Shown piece after piece: positions 1 through 7,300 of a stretch of DNA of 64,000 nt (its first letter is position 1; each line of letters opens with the position of its first letter). The translations under genes were made by a program, and so were the position numbers. The stretch spans positions 1-64,000 of the forward strand of contig NZ_PYBW01000022.1 in the NCBI RefSeq assembly GCF_003205575.1, given 5' to 3'. The notes beneath the pieces were generated by a model, which made no database searches, was not told the DNA's origin, and saw nothing but the letters and a program-made list of their open reading frames with translations. This DNA comes from Streptomyces tateyamensis. GTDB lineage: Bacteria; Actinomycetota; Actinomycetes; Streptomycetales; Streptomycetaceae.

Positions 1-954
1 GGGCCGGCCGGGCGCCGCGGCGGCGTCCACCGCCTGCTCCCCCTCCAGCTCCAGCAGCTCCACCGCCTGCCGCCCGACCGCCTCCGCCAGCACCGGCGGC
101 AGCCAGCCGCCCCGCCCGAGCCGTACCGTCCCGCTCTCCCCGGCCGCCCCGAGCGCGGCCAGCCGCTGCCCGAACTCCTGCGGGGCGGGCCGCTGCTGCG
201 GCTGCTTGGCGAGCGCGGCCGCCAGCAGCGCGCGCAGCCCCTCGTCCGCCACGCCCGACAGGTCCGGGTCCTCGTGGATCACCCGGTAGAGCAGCACGGC
301 CGCGCTGACCCCCTCGCCGAACGGGGCGGTCCCGGTGGCGGCGTAGGCCAGCACGGCGGCCAGCGAGAAGACGTCGCTGGGCGGGCCGGCCGGCTCGCCG
401 TGCGCCTGCTCGGGCGACATGTAGCCGGGCGAGCCGACCACGAAGCCGGACTGGGTGAGTGCGGCGGCGTCCAGCGCCCGGGCGATGCCGAAGTCGATCA
501 GCCGCGGCCCGTCCAGCGCGAGCAGCACGTTGGACGGCTTGACGTCGCGGTGCACCAGGCCGAGCCCGTGCACCGCGGCGAGCGCCCCGGCCAGCCCGAC
601 GCCGAGCACCTGCACCGCGTCGGCGGGAAGCGGGCCGTACTGCTGCACGGCGGCGCCCAGCGCGGGGCCGGCCACGTAGCCGGTGGCCACCCACGGGGTC
701 GCACCCTCGGTGTCCGCGTCCAGCACCGGGGCGGTCCAGCGGCCGCCGACCAGGCGGGCGGAGGCCACCTCCTGCCGGAACCGGGCGCGGAACTCGGCGT
801 CGTCCGCCAGCTCCGGCCGGACCACCTTGACGGCGACCGTGCGGCCGCCGGCCGAACGGCCCAGGTAGACCCGGCCCATGCCGCCCGAGCCGAGCCGGCG
901 CAGCAGCCGGTACCCGCCGACCTGCCGCGGGTCGTCCGCCCCCAGCTGCTCCAC
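1..954 (-). CDS. Serine/threonine protein kinase (partial, C-terminus outside window)
   Basis: Hanks-type Ser/Thr kinase that phosphorylates protein targets. Reading leftwards from a GTG at 954, the glycine loop (GSGGMGRVY) lies near residues 22-30, the ATP-binding lysine (AVKVV) at about residue 43, the catalytic HRDVKPSN with its Asp at 137, then the LIDFGIAR magnesium loop and a SPGYMSPEQ activation segment. The frame stays open for 318 codons and runs off the left edge, so any transmembrane or sensor part is not visible. The start was chosen because kinase similarity begins at once and no better upstream start is in frame. It lies 142 bp downstream of mqnA on the same strand, across a GC-rich repeat. 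Kinase assignment is firm; the substrate is unknown. Confidence 0.93.
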   Translation of the reverse strand, partial: MEQLGADDPRQVGGYRLLRRLGSGGMGRVYLGRSAGGRTVAVKVVRPELADDAEFRARFRQEVASARLVGGRWTAPVLDADTEGATPWVATGYVAGPALGAAVQQYGPLPADAVQVLGVGLAGALAAVHGLGLVHRDVKPSNVLLALDGPRLIDFGIARALDAAALTQSGFVVGSPGYMSPEQAHGEPAGPPSDVFSLAAVLAYAATGTAPFGEGVSAAVLLYRVIHEDPDLSGVADEGLRALLAAALAKQPQQRPAPQEFGQRLAALGAAGESGTVRLGRGGWLPPVLAEAVGRQAVELLELEGEQAVDAAAAPGRP

Positions 955-1036
955 CTGGACCTCCCGATCCGCCTCGTGCCGGGCCCCCCGTGCGGGCCGA
1001 GCCAGCCGCGGACGACCGTACAGGGTCGGGGCTGGT

Positions 1037-1087
1037 GGGCGGGCGGGGCCCGGGCGGGGCCCGGGCGGGGTGCGGGCGGGGCGCGGG
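1037..1087. repeat. GC-rich short tandem repeat between kinase and mqnA
   Basis: About four imperfect copies of a 10-11 bp unit (gggcggggccc type) fill the gap between the mqnA stop and the kinase start. It may form G-rich structure or have expanded by slippage. No function can be read from it. Confidence 0.6.
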
Positions 1088-1096
1088 CCTACCGGA

Positions 1097-2308
<1,212 letters not shown>

Positions 2309-2331
2309 GGACGCCACACAGTGTGGCGTCC
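2309..2331. promoter_or_regulatory. Perfect 11-bp inverted repeat in the cold-shock gene leader
   Basis: The arms ggacgccacac and gtgtggcgtcc are exact complements with one base between them. The element ends 14 bases before the GCAAGGAG ribosome-binding site of the cold-shock gene. As DNA it could be a dimeric operator. As RNA it would be a hairpin of about 9-10 bp just upstream of the ribosome site, a plausible temperature- or Csp-sensitive switch. The symmetry is seen directly; the function is inference. Confidence 0.6.
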
Positions 2332-2357
2332 AATACGTCCCTCGCAAGGAGAACGGC

Positions 2358-2561
2358 ATGGCCACGGGAACCGTCAAGTGGTTCAACGCTGAGAAGGGCT
2401 TCGGCTTCATCGCCCAGGAGGGCGGCGGCCCCGACGTCTTCGTCCACTACTCCGCCATCAATGCGAACGGCTTCCGTTCGCTGGAGGAGAACCAGGCGGT
2501 CAGCTTCGACGTCACCCAGGGCCCGAAGGGCCCGCAGGCGGAGAACGTCACCGCCCTCTGA
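2358..2561 (+). CDS. Cold-shock protein, CspA family
   Basis: A 67-residue single cold-shock domain, a small RNA/ssDNA-binding OB-fold protein that acts as an RNA chaperone and transcription antiterminator. It carries both RNA-binding motifs, [12 protein letters not shown] (RNP1) and DVFVHYSAI (RNP2), with the aromatic residues intact. The start ATG at 2358 follows AAGGAG by 6-7 nt; an upstream in-frame extension to 2250 is not conserved Csp sequence. It is divergent from mqnA. The leader carries a perfect inverted repeat, and three 11-bp repeats begin at the stop codon. Streptomyces call such proteins SC7.0 or ScoF; which paralogue this is cannot be told from sequence alone. Confidence 0.96.
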   Translation: MATGTVKWFNAEKGFGFIAQEGGGPDVFVHYSAINANGFRSLEENQAVSFDVTQGPKGPQAENVTAL

Positions 2562-2591
2562 TCATTCTTTGATCATTCTCTGATCACTGAC
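2559..2591. repeat. Three 11-bp tandem repeats starting at the cold-shock stop codon
   Basis: TGATCATTCTT, TGATCATTCTC and TGATCACTGAC follow each other at exactly 11-bp spacing, the first beginning on the TGA stop. Each contains TGATCA. In frame this gives further stop codons soon after the real one. It may be a readthrough guard, a protein-binding array or simple slippage. Confidence 0.75.
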
Positions 2592-2597
2592 CGCTCA

Positions 2598-2640
2598 GGA
2601 CCCGCCCGCGCGGGGTCCGGGACGGCCCGCCCGTGGGCCG
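2598..2640 (+). terminator. Hairpin pair downstream of the cold-shock gene
   Basis: Two adjacent GC hairpins: ggaccc/gggtcc at 2598-2618, and cggccc/gggccg at 2623-2640. There is no U tract, as is usual for intrinsic terminators in high-GC actinomycetes. Their place just after a short, highly expressed gene supports a termination or 3' stability role. Confidence 0.55.
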
Positions 2641-2664
2641 CAGGAGCATGACTCGCAGTACCAA

Positions 2665-2687
2665 GGGGGCCCGCCTGCCGGGCCCCC
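2665..2687. terminator. Perfect 9-bp GC hairpin before the ECF sigma gene
   Basis: gggggcccg and cgggccccc pair perfectly around a 5-nt loop. It sits between the cold-shock gene and the following sigma factor gene, so it most likely insulates the latter from readthrough. Confidence 0.65.
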
Positions 2688-2738
2688 TGCCGTTTGGCCG
2701 TCGATCTGACGCACCGTCAGCTGGTGCACAATGCCCGG

Positions 2739-3668
2739 GTGGACCTCGCGCCGTACCGCACCGAGCTGCTGGCCTACTGCTACCGGATGACCGGGTCCTT
2801 CCAGGACGCCGAGGACCTGGTGCAGGAGGCGCTGCTGCGGGCCTGGAAGGCGCGGGCGGGCTACGACCCGCAGCGCGCCTCGGTCCGCACCTGGCTGTAC
2901 CGGATCACCACCAACGTCTGCCTGACCGCGCTGTCCGGCCGGGCCCGGCGCCCGCTGCCGGCCGGCCTCGGCGCACCCGGCGAGGACCCGGGCGCCCCGC
3001 TCACCCCCACCCCCGAGGTGCCCTGGCTGGAGCCGTTCCCCGACCGCCGGTTCGACCTGGCGGCCCGCGCCGACCTGCGACTGGCCTGGCTGGCGGCGGT
3101 CCAGACGCTGCCGGCCCGTCAGCGCGCCGTGCTGGTGCTGCGCGAGGTGCTGGAGTTCTCCGCGGCCGAGGTGGCCGAACAGCTGGCGCCCAGCGTGGCG
3201 GCGGTCAACAGCACGCTGCAGCGGGCCCGGCGGGCGGTGCGCGAGCTGGACGGTGCGGCCGAGCAGTACCGCGAACCCGCCGACCCCGAGGTGCAGGCGG
3301 TGGCGCAGCGCTACCTGCGCGCCTTCGAGGCGGCCGACGTGCCCGAGCTGGTCCGGCTGCTGGCCGCCGACATGGTGCTGGAGATGCCGCCGGTGGCGTT
3401 CTGGCTGCTCGGCCCGGCGCACTACGGGCAGTTCATGGAACGGGCGTTCCGGCTGCGCGGGCGCGGCTGGCGGGCGCGGCTGGAACAGGCCAACGGCCAG
3501 CCGGCCCTGATCGCCTACGCTCCGGACCCGGCGGGCGGCCACCGGTTGCACAGCGTTCAACTGCTGACCGTGGCGGGCGCGCTGGTCACCCGGACCACCG
3601 TCTACACCGAGCCGCGGGTGCTGGCCTGCTTCGAACTGCCCGCGGAATTCCCGCCGCGGGCGCGATGA
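2739..3668 (+). CDS. ECF-type RNA polymerase sigma factor with SnoaL-like C-terminal domain
   Basis: A sigma-70 family factor of the ECF type with an extra C-terminal domain, the SigG/SigJ-like architecture. Sigma region 2 (YCYRMTGSFQDAEDLVQEALLR and WLYRITTNVCL, quoted as separate pieces) spans about residues 10-70. Region 4 (LPARQRAVLVLREVLEFSAAEV in part) lies near 120-175, and a SnoaL/NTF2-like domain follows from about 190 to the end. Such tails often regulate activity in factors without a cognate anti-sigma, and none is adjacent here. The GTG at 2739 is preferred; CACAAT six nt upstream could be a -10 giving a leaderless mRNA. A TTG at 2694 would add 15 residues. The target regulon is unknown. 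Confidence 0.88.
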   Translation: MDLAPYRTELLAYCYRMTGSFQDAEDLVQEALLRAWKARAGYDPQRASVRTWLYRITTNVCLTALSGRARRPLPAGLGAPGEDPGAPLTPTPEVPWLEPFPDRRFDLAARADLRLAWLAAVQTLPARQRAVLVLREVLEFSAAEVAEQLAPSVAAVNSTLQRARRAVRELDGAAEQYREPADPEVQAVAQRYLRAFEAADVPELVRLLAADMVLEMPPVAFWLLGPAHYGQFMERAFRLRGRGWRARLEQANGQPALIAYAPDPAGGHRLHSVQLLTVAGALVTRTTVYTEPRVLACFELPAEFPPRAR

Positions 3669-3747
3669 GTTCGGCCCGGCTCGCCGGTACGTACTGGTGG
3701 CGGGTGCAGCAGGGCACGCCGCCGGAACGGACTGGAAGGCCAGGACC

Positions 3748-4308
3748 ATGAGTGTGATCGTCATTCAGTACATCTCGCTGGACGGAATCGTCTCCGACCC
3801 GACCGGGACGGAGGGCACCGCGCGCGGCGGCTGGCTGTTCCGGTACGGGCGCGGCCCGGAGCTCGCGGGGGACGCGTTCCGGATCGCCCCGGTCCTCCGA
3901 CAGGGCGTGCTGCTCCTGGGCCGCCGCACCTGGCAGGGGTTCGCCGGGCTCTGGCCGGACCGGACGGGCGAGTTCGCGGACGTCATGAACGGGGCCCGCA
4001 AGCTGGTCGCCTCCCGCACCCTGACCGAGCTGCCCGAGTGGGCCAACTCCGACCTGCTGGCCGGCGATCCGGTCGAGGCGGTGAAGCGGGCGGACCGCGA
4101 CGTGGTGGTGATGGGCTCGCTGCCGCTGGCCCGCGAACTGGCGGCGGCCGACCTGGTGGACGAGTACCGCCTGATCACCCTGCCCACCGTGCTCGGCACC
4201 GGCGAGCCGCTCTTCCCGCCGGGTGGCCCCTACCAGGAGCTGGCGCTGCTGGAGAGCGAGCCCATCGGGCACTCGCTCTACACCCGGTACGGGCGCGCCG
4301 CGGGCTGA
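3748..4308 (+). CDS. Dihydrofolate reductase family protein (RibD C-terminal-like)
   Basis: A 186-residue protein of the DHFR/RibD-C fold that probably uses NADPH to reduce an unidentified substrate. Family features are the N-terminal YISLDGIVSDP strand, LLLGRRTWQGFAGLWP, VASRTL, VVVMGSLPLARELAAADLVDEY and the closing LPTVLGTGEPLF. The ATG at 3748 follows GGAAGGCCAGGACC; an upstream extension is low-complexity. It starts 79 bp after the sigma gene on the same strand, so co-transcription is possible. It ends 20 bp before a strong bidirectional terminator shared with the converging transporter gene. True folate reductase (FolA) is unlikely because the substrate loop differs. Confidence 0.88.
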   Translation: MSVIVIQYISLDGIVSDPTGTEGTARGGWLFRYGRGPELAGDAFRIAPVLRQGVLLLGRRTWQGFAGLWPDRTGEFADVMNGARKLVASRTLTELPEWANSDLLAGDPVEAVKRADRDVVVMGSLPLARELAAADLVDEYRLITLPTVLGTGEPLFPPGGPYQELALLESEPIGHSLYTRYGRAAG

Positions 4309-4328
4309 GCAGCGGGCCGCAACGCACC

Positions 4329-4358
4329 GGGGCCGGGTTCCCCTCGGAACCCGGCCCC
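4329..4358. terminator. Bidirectional terminator (13-bp perfect stem)
   Basis: ggggccgggttcc (4329-4341) pairs perfectly with ggaacccggcccc (4346-4358) around a 4-nt loop, between the stop codons of two converging genes. Confidence 0.85.
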
Positions 4359-4374
4359 ACCCCCCACGGGTGCG

Positions 4375-5664
4375 TCACGCCACGGTGTCGTACAGCTCAC
4401 CGGTCGGGTTGTCGTACGCGGCGCGGTCCAGCGTCTTCTCCCGGGCCGAGACCAGCACCGGGACCACTACTTGACCGGCCACGTTGGTCGCGGTGCGCAT
4501 CATGTCCAGGATCGGGTCGATCGCCAGCAGCAGGCCCACGCCCTCCAGCGGCAGGCCCAGGGTGGACAGGGTCAGCGTGAGCATCACGATCGCGCCGGTC
4601 AGACCGGCGGTGGCGGCCGAGCCGATCACCGAGACGAAGGCGATCAGCAGGTAGTCGCCGATGCCCAGGTGGATGCCGTAGACCTGGGCCACGAAGATCG
4701 CCGCGATCGAGGGGTAGATCGCCGCGCAGCCGTCCATCTTGGTGGTGGCGCCGAAGGGGACCGCGAAGCTGGCGTACTCGCTCGGCACGCCGAGCCGCTC
4801 GGTGACCCGGCGGGTGACCGGCAGGGTGCCGACCGAGGAGCGCGAGACGAAGGCCAGCTGGATGGCCGGCCAGGCACCTTGGTAGAACCGGACGGGGTTG
4901 AGCCCGCCGGCGAAGCGCAGCAGCAGCGAGTAGACGACGAACAGCACCAGCGCGCAGCCGACGTAGATGTCGGCGGTGAAGGTGGCCAGCGGACGGAGCA
5001 GGTCCCAGCCGTACTTGGCCACCGACTTGCCGATCAGGCCCAGGGTGCCGAGCGGGGCCAGCCGGATCACCCACCAGAGCGCGGTCTGCACCAGCTCCAG
5101 CAGCGCCTCGTTCAGCTTGAGGATCGGAGCGGCCTTCTCGCCGACCTTGAGCAGCGCCGCACCGGCCACCACCGCCAGGAAGACGATCTGGAGCACGTTC
5201 ACCTTCAGGAAGGCGTCGGCGATGTTGGTGGGGATGATCCCGGTCAGGAAGTCCACCCAGGAGCCGGAGTCGGCCGGGGCCTTGAGGCCGCTGGTGGACA
5301 GGTGGGTGCCGTGGCCCGGGTCAGTCAGCAGACCGATCGTCATGCCGATGGAGACCGCGATCAGGCTGGTGGCCAGGAACCAGAGCAGGGTGCGCACGGC
5401 CAGCCGGGCGGCGTTGGTGACGTTGCGCAGGTTGGCGATGGAGACCACGATCGCGCTGAAGACCAGCGGCGGTACGGCCAGCTTGAGCAGCTGGACGAAG
5501 GTCTTGCCGATGGTGTCCAGCGTGGTGGTCAGCCAGGACACGTCGTACTGGCGGGCGGTGAAGCCGAGGACGACGCCGAGCACCAGGCCGGCGACGATCT
5601 GCACCCAGAACGGGGTGCGGCGCAGGCGGGCGAGCGCGGTGGGCGCGGTGGGCGCGGTGGACAT
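4375..5664 (-). CDS. Dicarboxylate/amino acid:cation symporter (DAACS family)
   Basis: A 429-residue inner-membrane elevator-type symporter that couples Na+ or H+ entry to uptake of dicarboxylates or acidic/sulfur amino acids. Eight membrane segments and both re-entrant hairpins are recognisable: the serine-rich hairpin tip SRSSVGTLP, the TTKMDGCAAIYP segment, hairpin 2 around TAGLTGAI, and the substrate-site helix DPILDMMRTATNVAGQ. The Gln where aspartate/glutamate carriers have Asp suggests another substrate, perhaps L-cystine (TcyP-like) or a dicarboxylate. The ATG at 5664 begins MSTAPTAPTA; upstream in-frame sequence is not conserved. A short cysteine-rich reading frame with its own promoter lies 113 nt upstream and may regulate it. 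Confidence 0.87.
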   Translation of the reverse strand: MSTAPTAPTALARLRRTPFWVQIVAGLVLGVVLGFTARQYDVSWLTTTLDTIGKTFVQLLKLAVPPLVFSAIVVSIANLRNVTNAARLAVRTLLWFLATSLIAVSIGMTIGLLTDPGHGTHLSTSGLKAPADSGSWVDFLTGIIPTNIADAFLKVNVLQIVFLAVVAGAALLKVGEKAAPILKLNEALLELVQTALWWVIRLAPLGTLGLIGKSVAKYGWDLLRPLATFTADIYVGCALVLFVVYSLLLRFAGGLNPVRFYQGAWPAIQLAFVSRSSVGTLPVTRRVTERLGVPSEYASFAVPFGATTKMDGCAAIYPSIAAIFVAQVYGIHLGIGDYLLIAFVSVIGSAATAGLTGAIVMLTLTLSTLGLPLEGVGLLLAIDPILDMMRTATNVAGQVVVPVLVSAREKTLDRAAYDNPTGELYDTVA

Positions 5665-5777
5665 GGGAGTGCGGCTCCGTCGGTCGTGGACGTGGTGGAG
5701 GGGCGGGCGGGGCACGGCGGCGCACACGGGGACAGCAGGGCCCTGGCCTGCAACGGCCGGGGCGGGTGGTACGCCGC

Positions 5778-5903
5778 CTAGCTACAGCTCGGAACGCGAC
5801 ACGAGCGGGCGCGGCAGTCCACCGGAGCACCCGGACACCGCACGGCGCACGCCATGAGCGGGCTGCTCATGCCCTGCTGCCGGAGCGCGTCTGGGGTGGT
5901 CAT
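5778..5903 (-). CDS. Putative cysteine-rich leader peptide upstream of the DAACS symporter
   Basis: A 41-codon frame from an ATG at 5903 to TAG. Its last 24 residues contain five cysteines and end CRARSCRVPSCS. A promoter-like pair lies exactly where it would make the ATG the first base of the transcript. Cysteine-coding leader frames that sense cysteine supply are known in mycobacteria, where several are leaderless, and a transporter of the family that includes cystine carriers is the next gene. No homologue was recognised, so the coding call rests on composition, promoter fit and context. Internal ATGs at 5870 and 5855 are alternative starts. Confidence 0.4.
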   Translation of the reverse strand: MTTPDALRQQGMSSPLMACAVRCPGAPVDCRARSCRVPSCS

Positions 5904-5910
5904 GGGCGAC

Positions 5911-5940
5911 AAGCTACCACTAAAGATTTGAGATGTTCAA
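5911..5940 (-). promoter_or_regulatory. Sigma-70-like promoter for the leader/DAACS unit, overlapping an inverted repeat
   Basis: On the minus strand TTGAAC (5940-5935) and TAGCTT (5916-5911) are separated by 18 bp, and the predicted start of transcription is the A of the ATG at 5903. The -35 overlaps the inverted repeat TTTGA-N5-TCAAA (5926-5940). The octamer TTTGAGAT recurs 23 bp away. This suggests a repressor or activator site; the regulator is unknown. Confidence 0.5.
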
Positions 5941-5999
5941 AGTACAAGTTTGAGATACGGATGCGAACGAGCCCCGGACCCGTGTTTGACCATCGGTAG

Positions 6000-6013
6000 G
6001 TTATACGTATAAC
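6000..6013. promoter_or_regulatory. Perfect 14-bp palindrome upstream of the MFS gene
   Basis: GTTATACGTATAAC is fully self-complementary and strikingly A/T-rich in this GC-rich background. It ends 44 bp before the MFS start. It resembles operators of dimeric GntR- or TetR-type repressors, but no regulator gene is adjacent. Confidence 0.55.
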
Positions 6014-6057
6014 TTCTTATTCCGCCCCGCCCTCCGCACGACCCCGGGAGACCCTCC

Positions 6058-7266
6058 GTGGGCTACCTCGCCCTGCTCCGCGCCCCGCACGTCACCCGCC
6101 TGCTGACCGGCACCCTGCTCGGCCGGCTGCCCGCCGGCATGACCGCGCTGGTGATCTCGCTGGCGTTGCGGGAGGCGGGCGCCTCCTACGGCCGGGCCGG
6201 CCTGGCCGTTGCCGCCTACGCGCTGGCGGCCGCGGTCGGCGGCCCGGTGCTGGGCCGGATCGTGGACCGCACCGGCCAGCCCCGGGTGCTGCTCTGCTCC
6301 GCGGTACTGGCCGGCCTCGGCTACGCCCTGCTGGCCCTGGACCCGGGCAGCCTGGTGGCCGCGCTCGCCGGGGCCGCCGTCGCCGGGGCCGCGATGCCCC
6401 CGCTGGAGCCGTGCCTGCGGGCGCTGTGGCCGGACGTGGTGCGGGCCGACCAGCTCGACACCGCCTACGCCTTCGACTCCGCCTCGCAGCAGATCCTCTA
6501 CGTGGCCGGCCCGCTCGCCGTGGCCGGGATCGCCGGCACCGCCGGGCCCACCGCCGGCCTGTGGACCGCCGCCGCGCTCGGCCTGCTCGGCGCCCTGGTG
6601 GTGGCCCCCGCCGCGCCCGCCCGCCGCTGGCGGGCCCAGCCGCGCGAGCACGGCGCCGACCTGCTCGGCCCGCTGCGCTCCCCCGGCCTGGTGCTGCTGC
6701 TGATCGGCCTGGCCGGCGCCGGCTGGACGGTCGGCGCGCAGAACATGCTCTTCATCGCCTACGCCGACCAGCACAAGCACCAGCTGCCCGGCGGCGCCGG
6801 CCTGCTGCTCGCGCTGGCCGCCCTGGCGGGCCTGCTCGGCGCGCTCCGCTACGGTTCGCTCAAGCTGCGCAGCTCCACCGCCACCCGGACCTGGGCGCTG
6901 GCCCTGCTGATGGCCTGCTGCTACCTGCCGCTGCTCGCGCTGCCCTCCCCGCCCCTGATGGCCGTCCTCGCCTTCGTCTCCGGGCTGGGCCTGGCCCCCC
7001 TGCTGGCGGCCGCCTTCGTCCTGGTCGCCGAGCTGGCCCCGGCCGGCACCGTGACCGAGGCCTTCGCCTGGCTGGTCACCCTGTTCGCCACCGGCAACGC
7101 GCTCGGCTACGCGGTCTCCGGCTCGCTGGTGTCGACCTCGCTCACCGCCGTGGCCTGGTGCGCGGTCGGCGGGATCACGCTGGGCGGCCTGCTGCTCTGG
7201 CTCGCCCGGCAGCAGCTGGAAACGCCAGTGGCGCCGCCGGCGGCGGCGCCACTGGTCGCTGCTTGA
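6058..7266 (+). CDS. MFS transporter
   Basis: A 402-residue major facilitator with twelve predicted hydrophobic segments, most likely an exporter of unknown substrate. The N-half has the MFS loop GRIVDRTGQPRVLLC between segments 2 and 3. A pseudo-repeat follows after the hydrophilic central stretch around residues 185-205. The GTG at 6058 follows GGGAGACCCTCC. It is divergent from the symporter leader and converges with the large surface-protein gene. A perfect 15-bp inverted repeat lies inside its last codons. Small-molecule efflux is the default expectation for this subfamily; nothing in the neighbourhood identifies the substrate. Confidence 0.85.
   Translation: MGYLALLRAPHVTRLLTGTLLGRLPAGMTALVISLALREAGASYGRAGLAVAAYALAAAVGGPVLGRIVDRTGQPRVLLCSAVLAGLGYALLALDPGSLVAALAGAAVAGAAMPPLEPCLRALWPDVVRADQLDTAYAFDSASQQILYVAGPLAVAGIAGTAGPTAGLWTAAALGLLGALVVAPAAPARRWRAQPREHGADLLGPLRSPGLVLLLIGLAGAGWTVGAQNMLFIAYADQHKHQLPGGAGLLLALAALAGLLGALRYGSLKLRSSTATRTWALALLMACCYLPLLALPSPPLMAVLAFVSGLGLAPLLAAAFVLVAELAPAGTVTEAFAWLVTLFATGNALGYAVSGSLVSTSLTAVAWCAVGGITLGGLLLWLARQQLETPVAPPAAAPLVAA
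7225..7255. terminator. Perfect 15-bp inverted repeat inside the 3' end of the MFS gene
   Basis: ccagtggcgccgccg (7225-7239) and its exact complement (7241-7255) lie within the last dozen codons, encoding a Pro/Ala-rich tail. Its position between two converging genes suggests a terminator that starts before the stop codon. Confidence 0.6.
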
Positions 7267-7280
7267 CTGACCGTCAGTCA
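7264..7280. promoter_or_regulatory. TGACTGA-CCG-TCAGTCA inverted repeat at the MFS stop codon
   Basis: A 7-bp perfect inverted repeat that begins on the TGA stop. Such sequences resemble TetR-family operators. At a convergent junction a second terminator hairpin is as likely. Confidence 0.35.
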
Positions 7281-7300
7281 GCCGTCCTGCTCACCGGCCG

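Noticed and set aside
5766..5999. 77-codon plus-strand frame in the symporter upstream region
   Set aside because: Low third-position GC and no motif; it overlaps the better-supported minus-strand promoter and leader frame.
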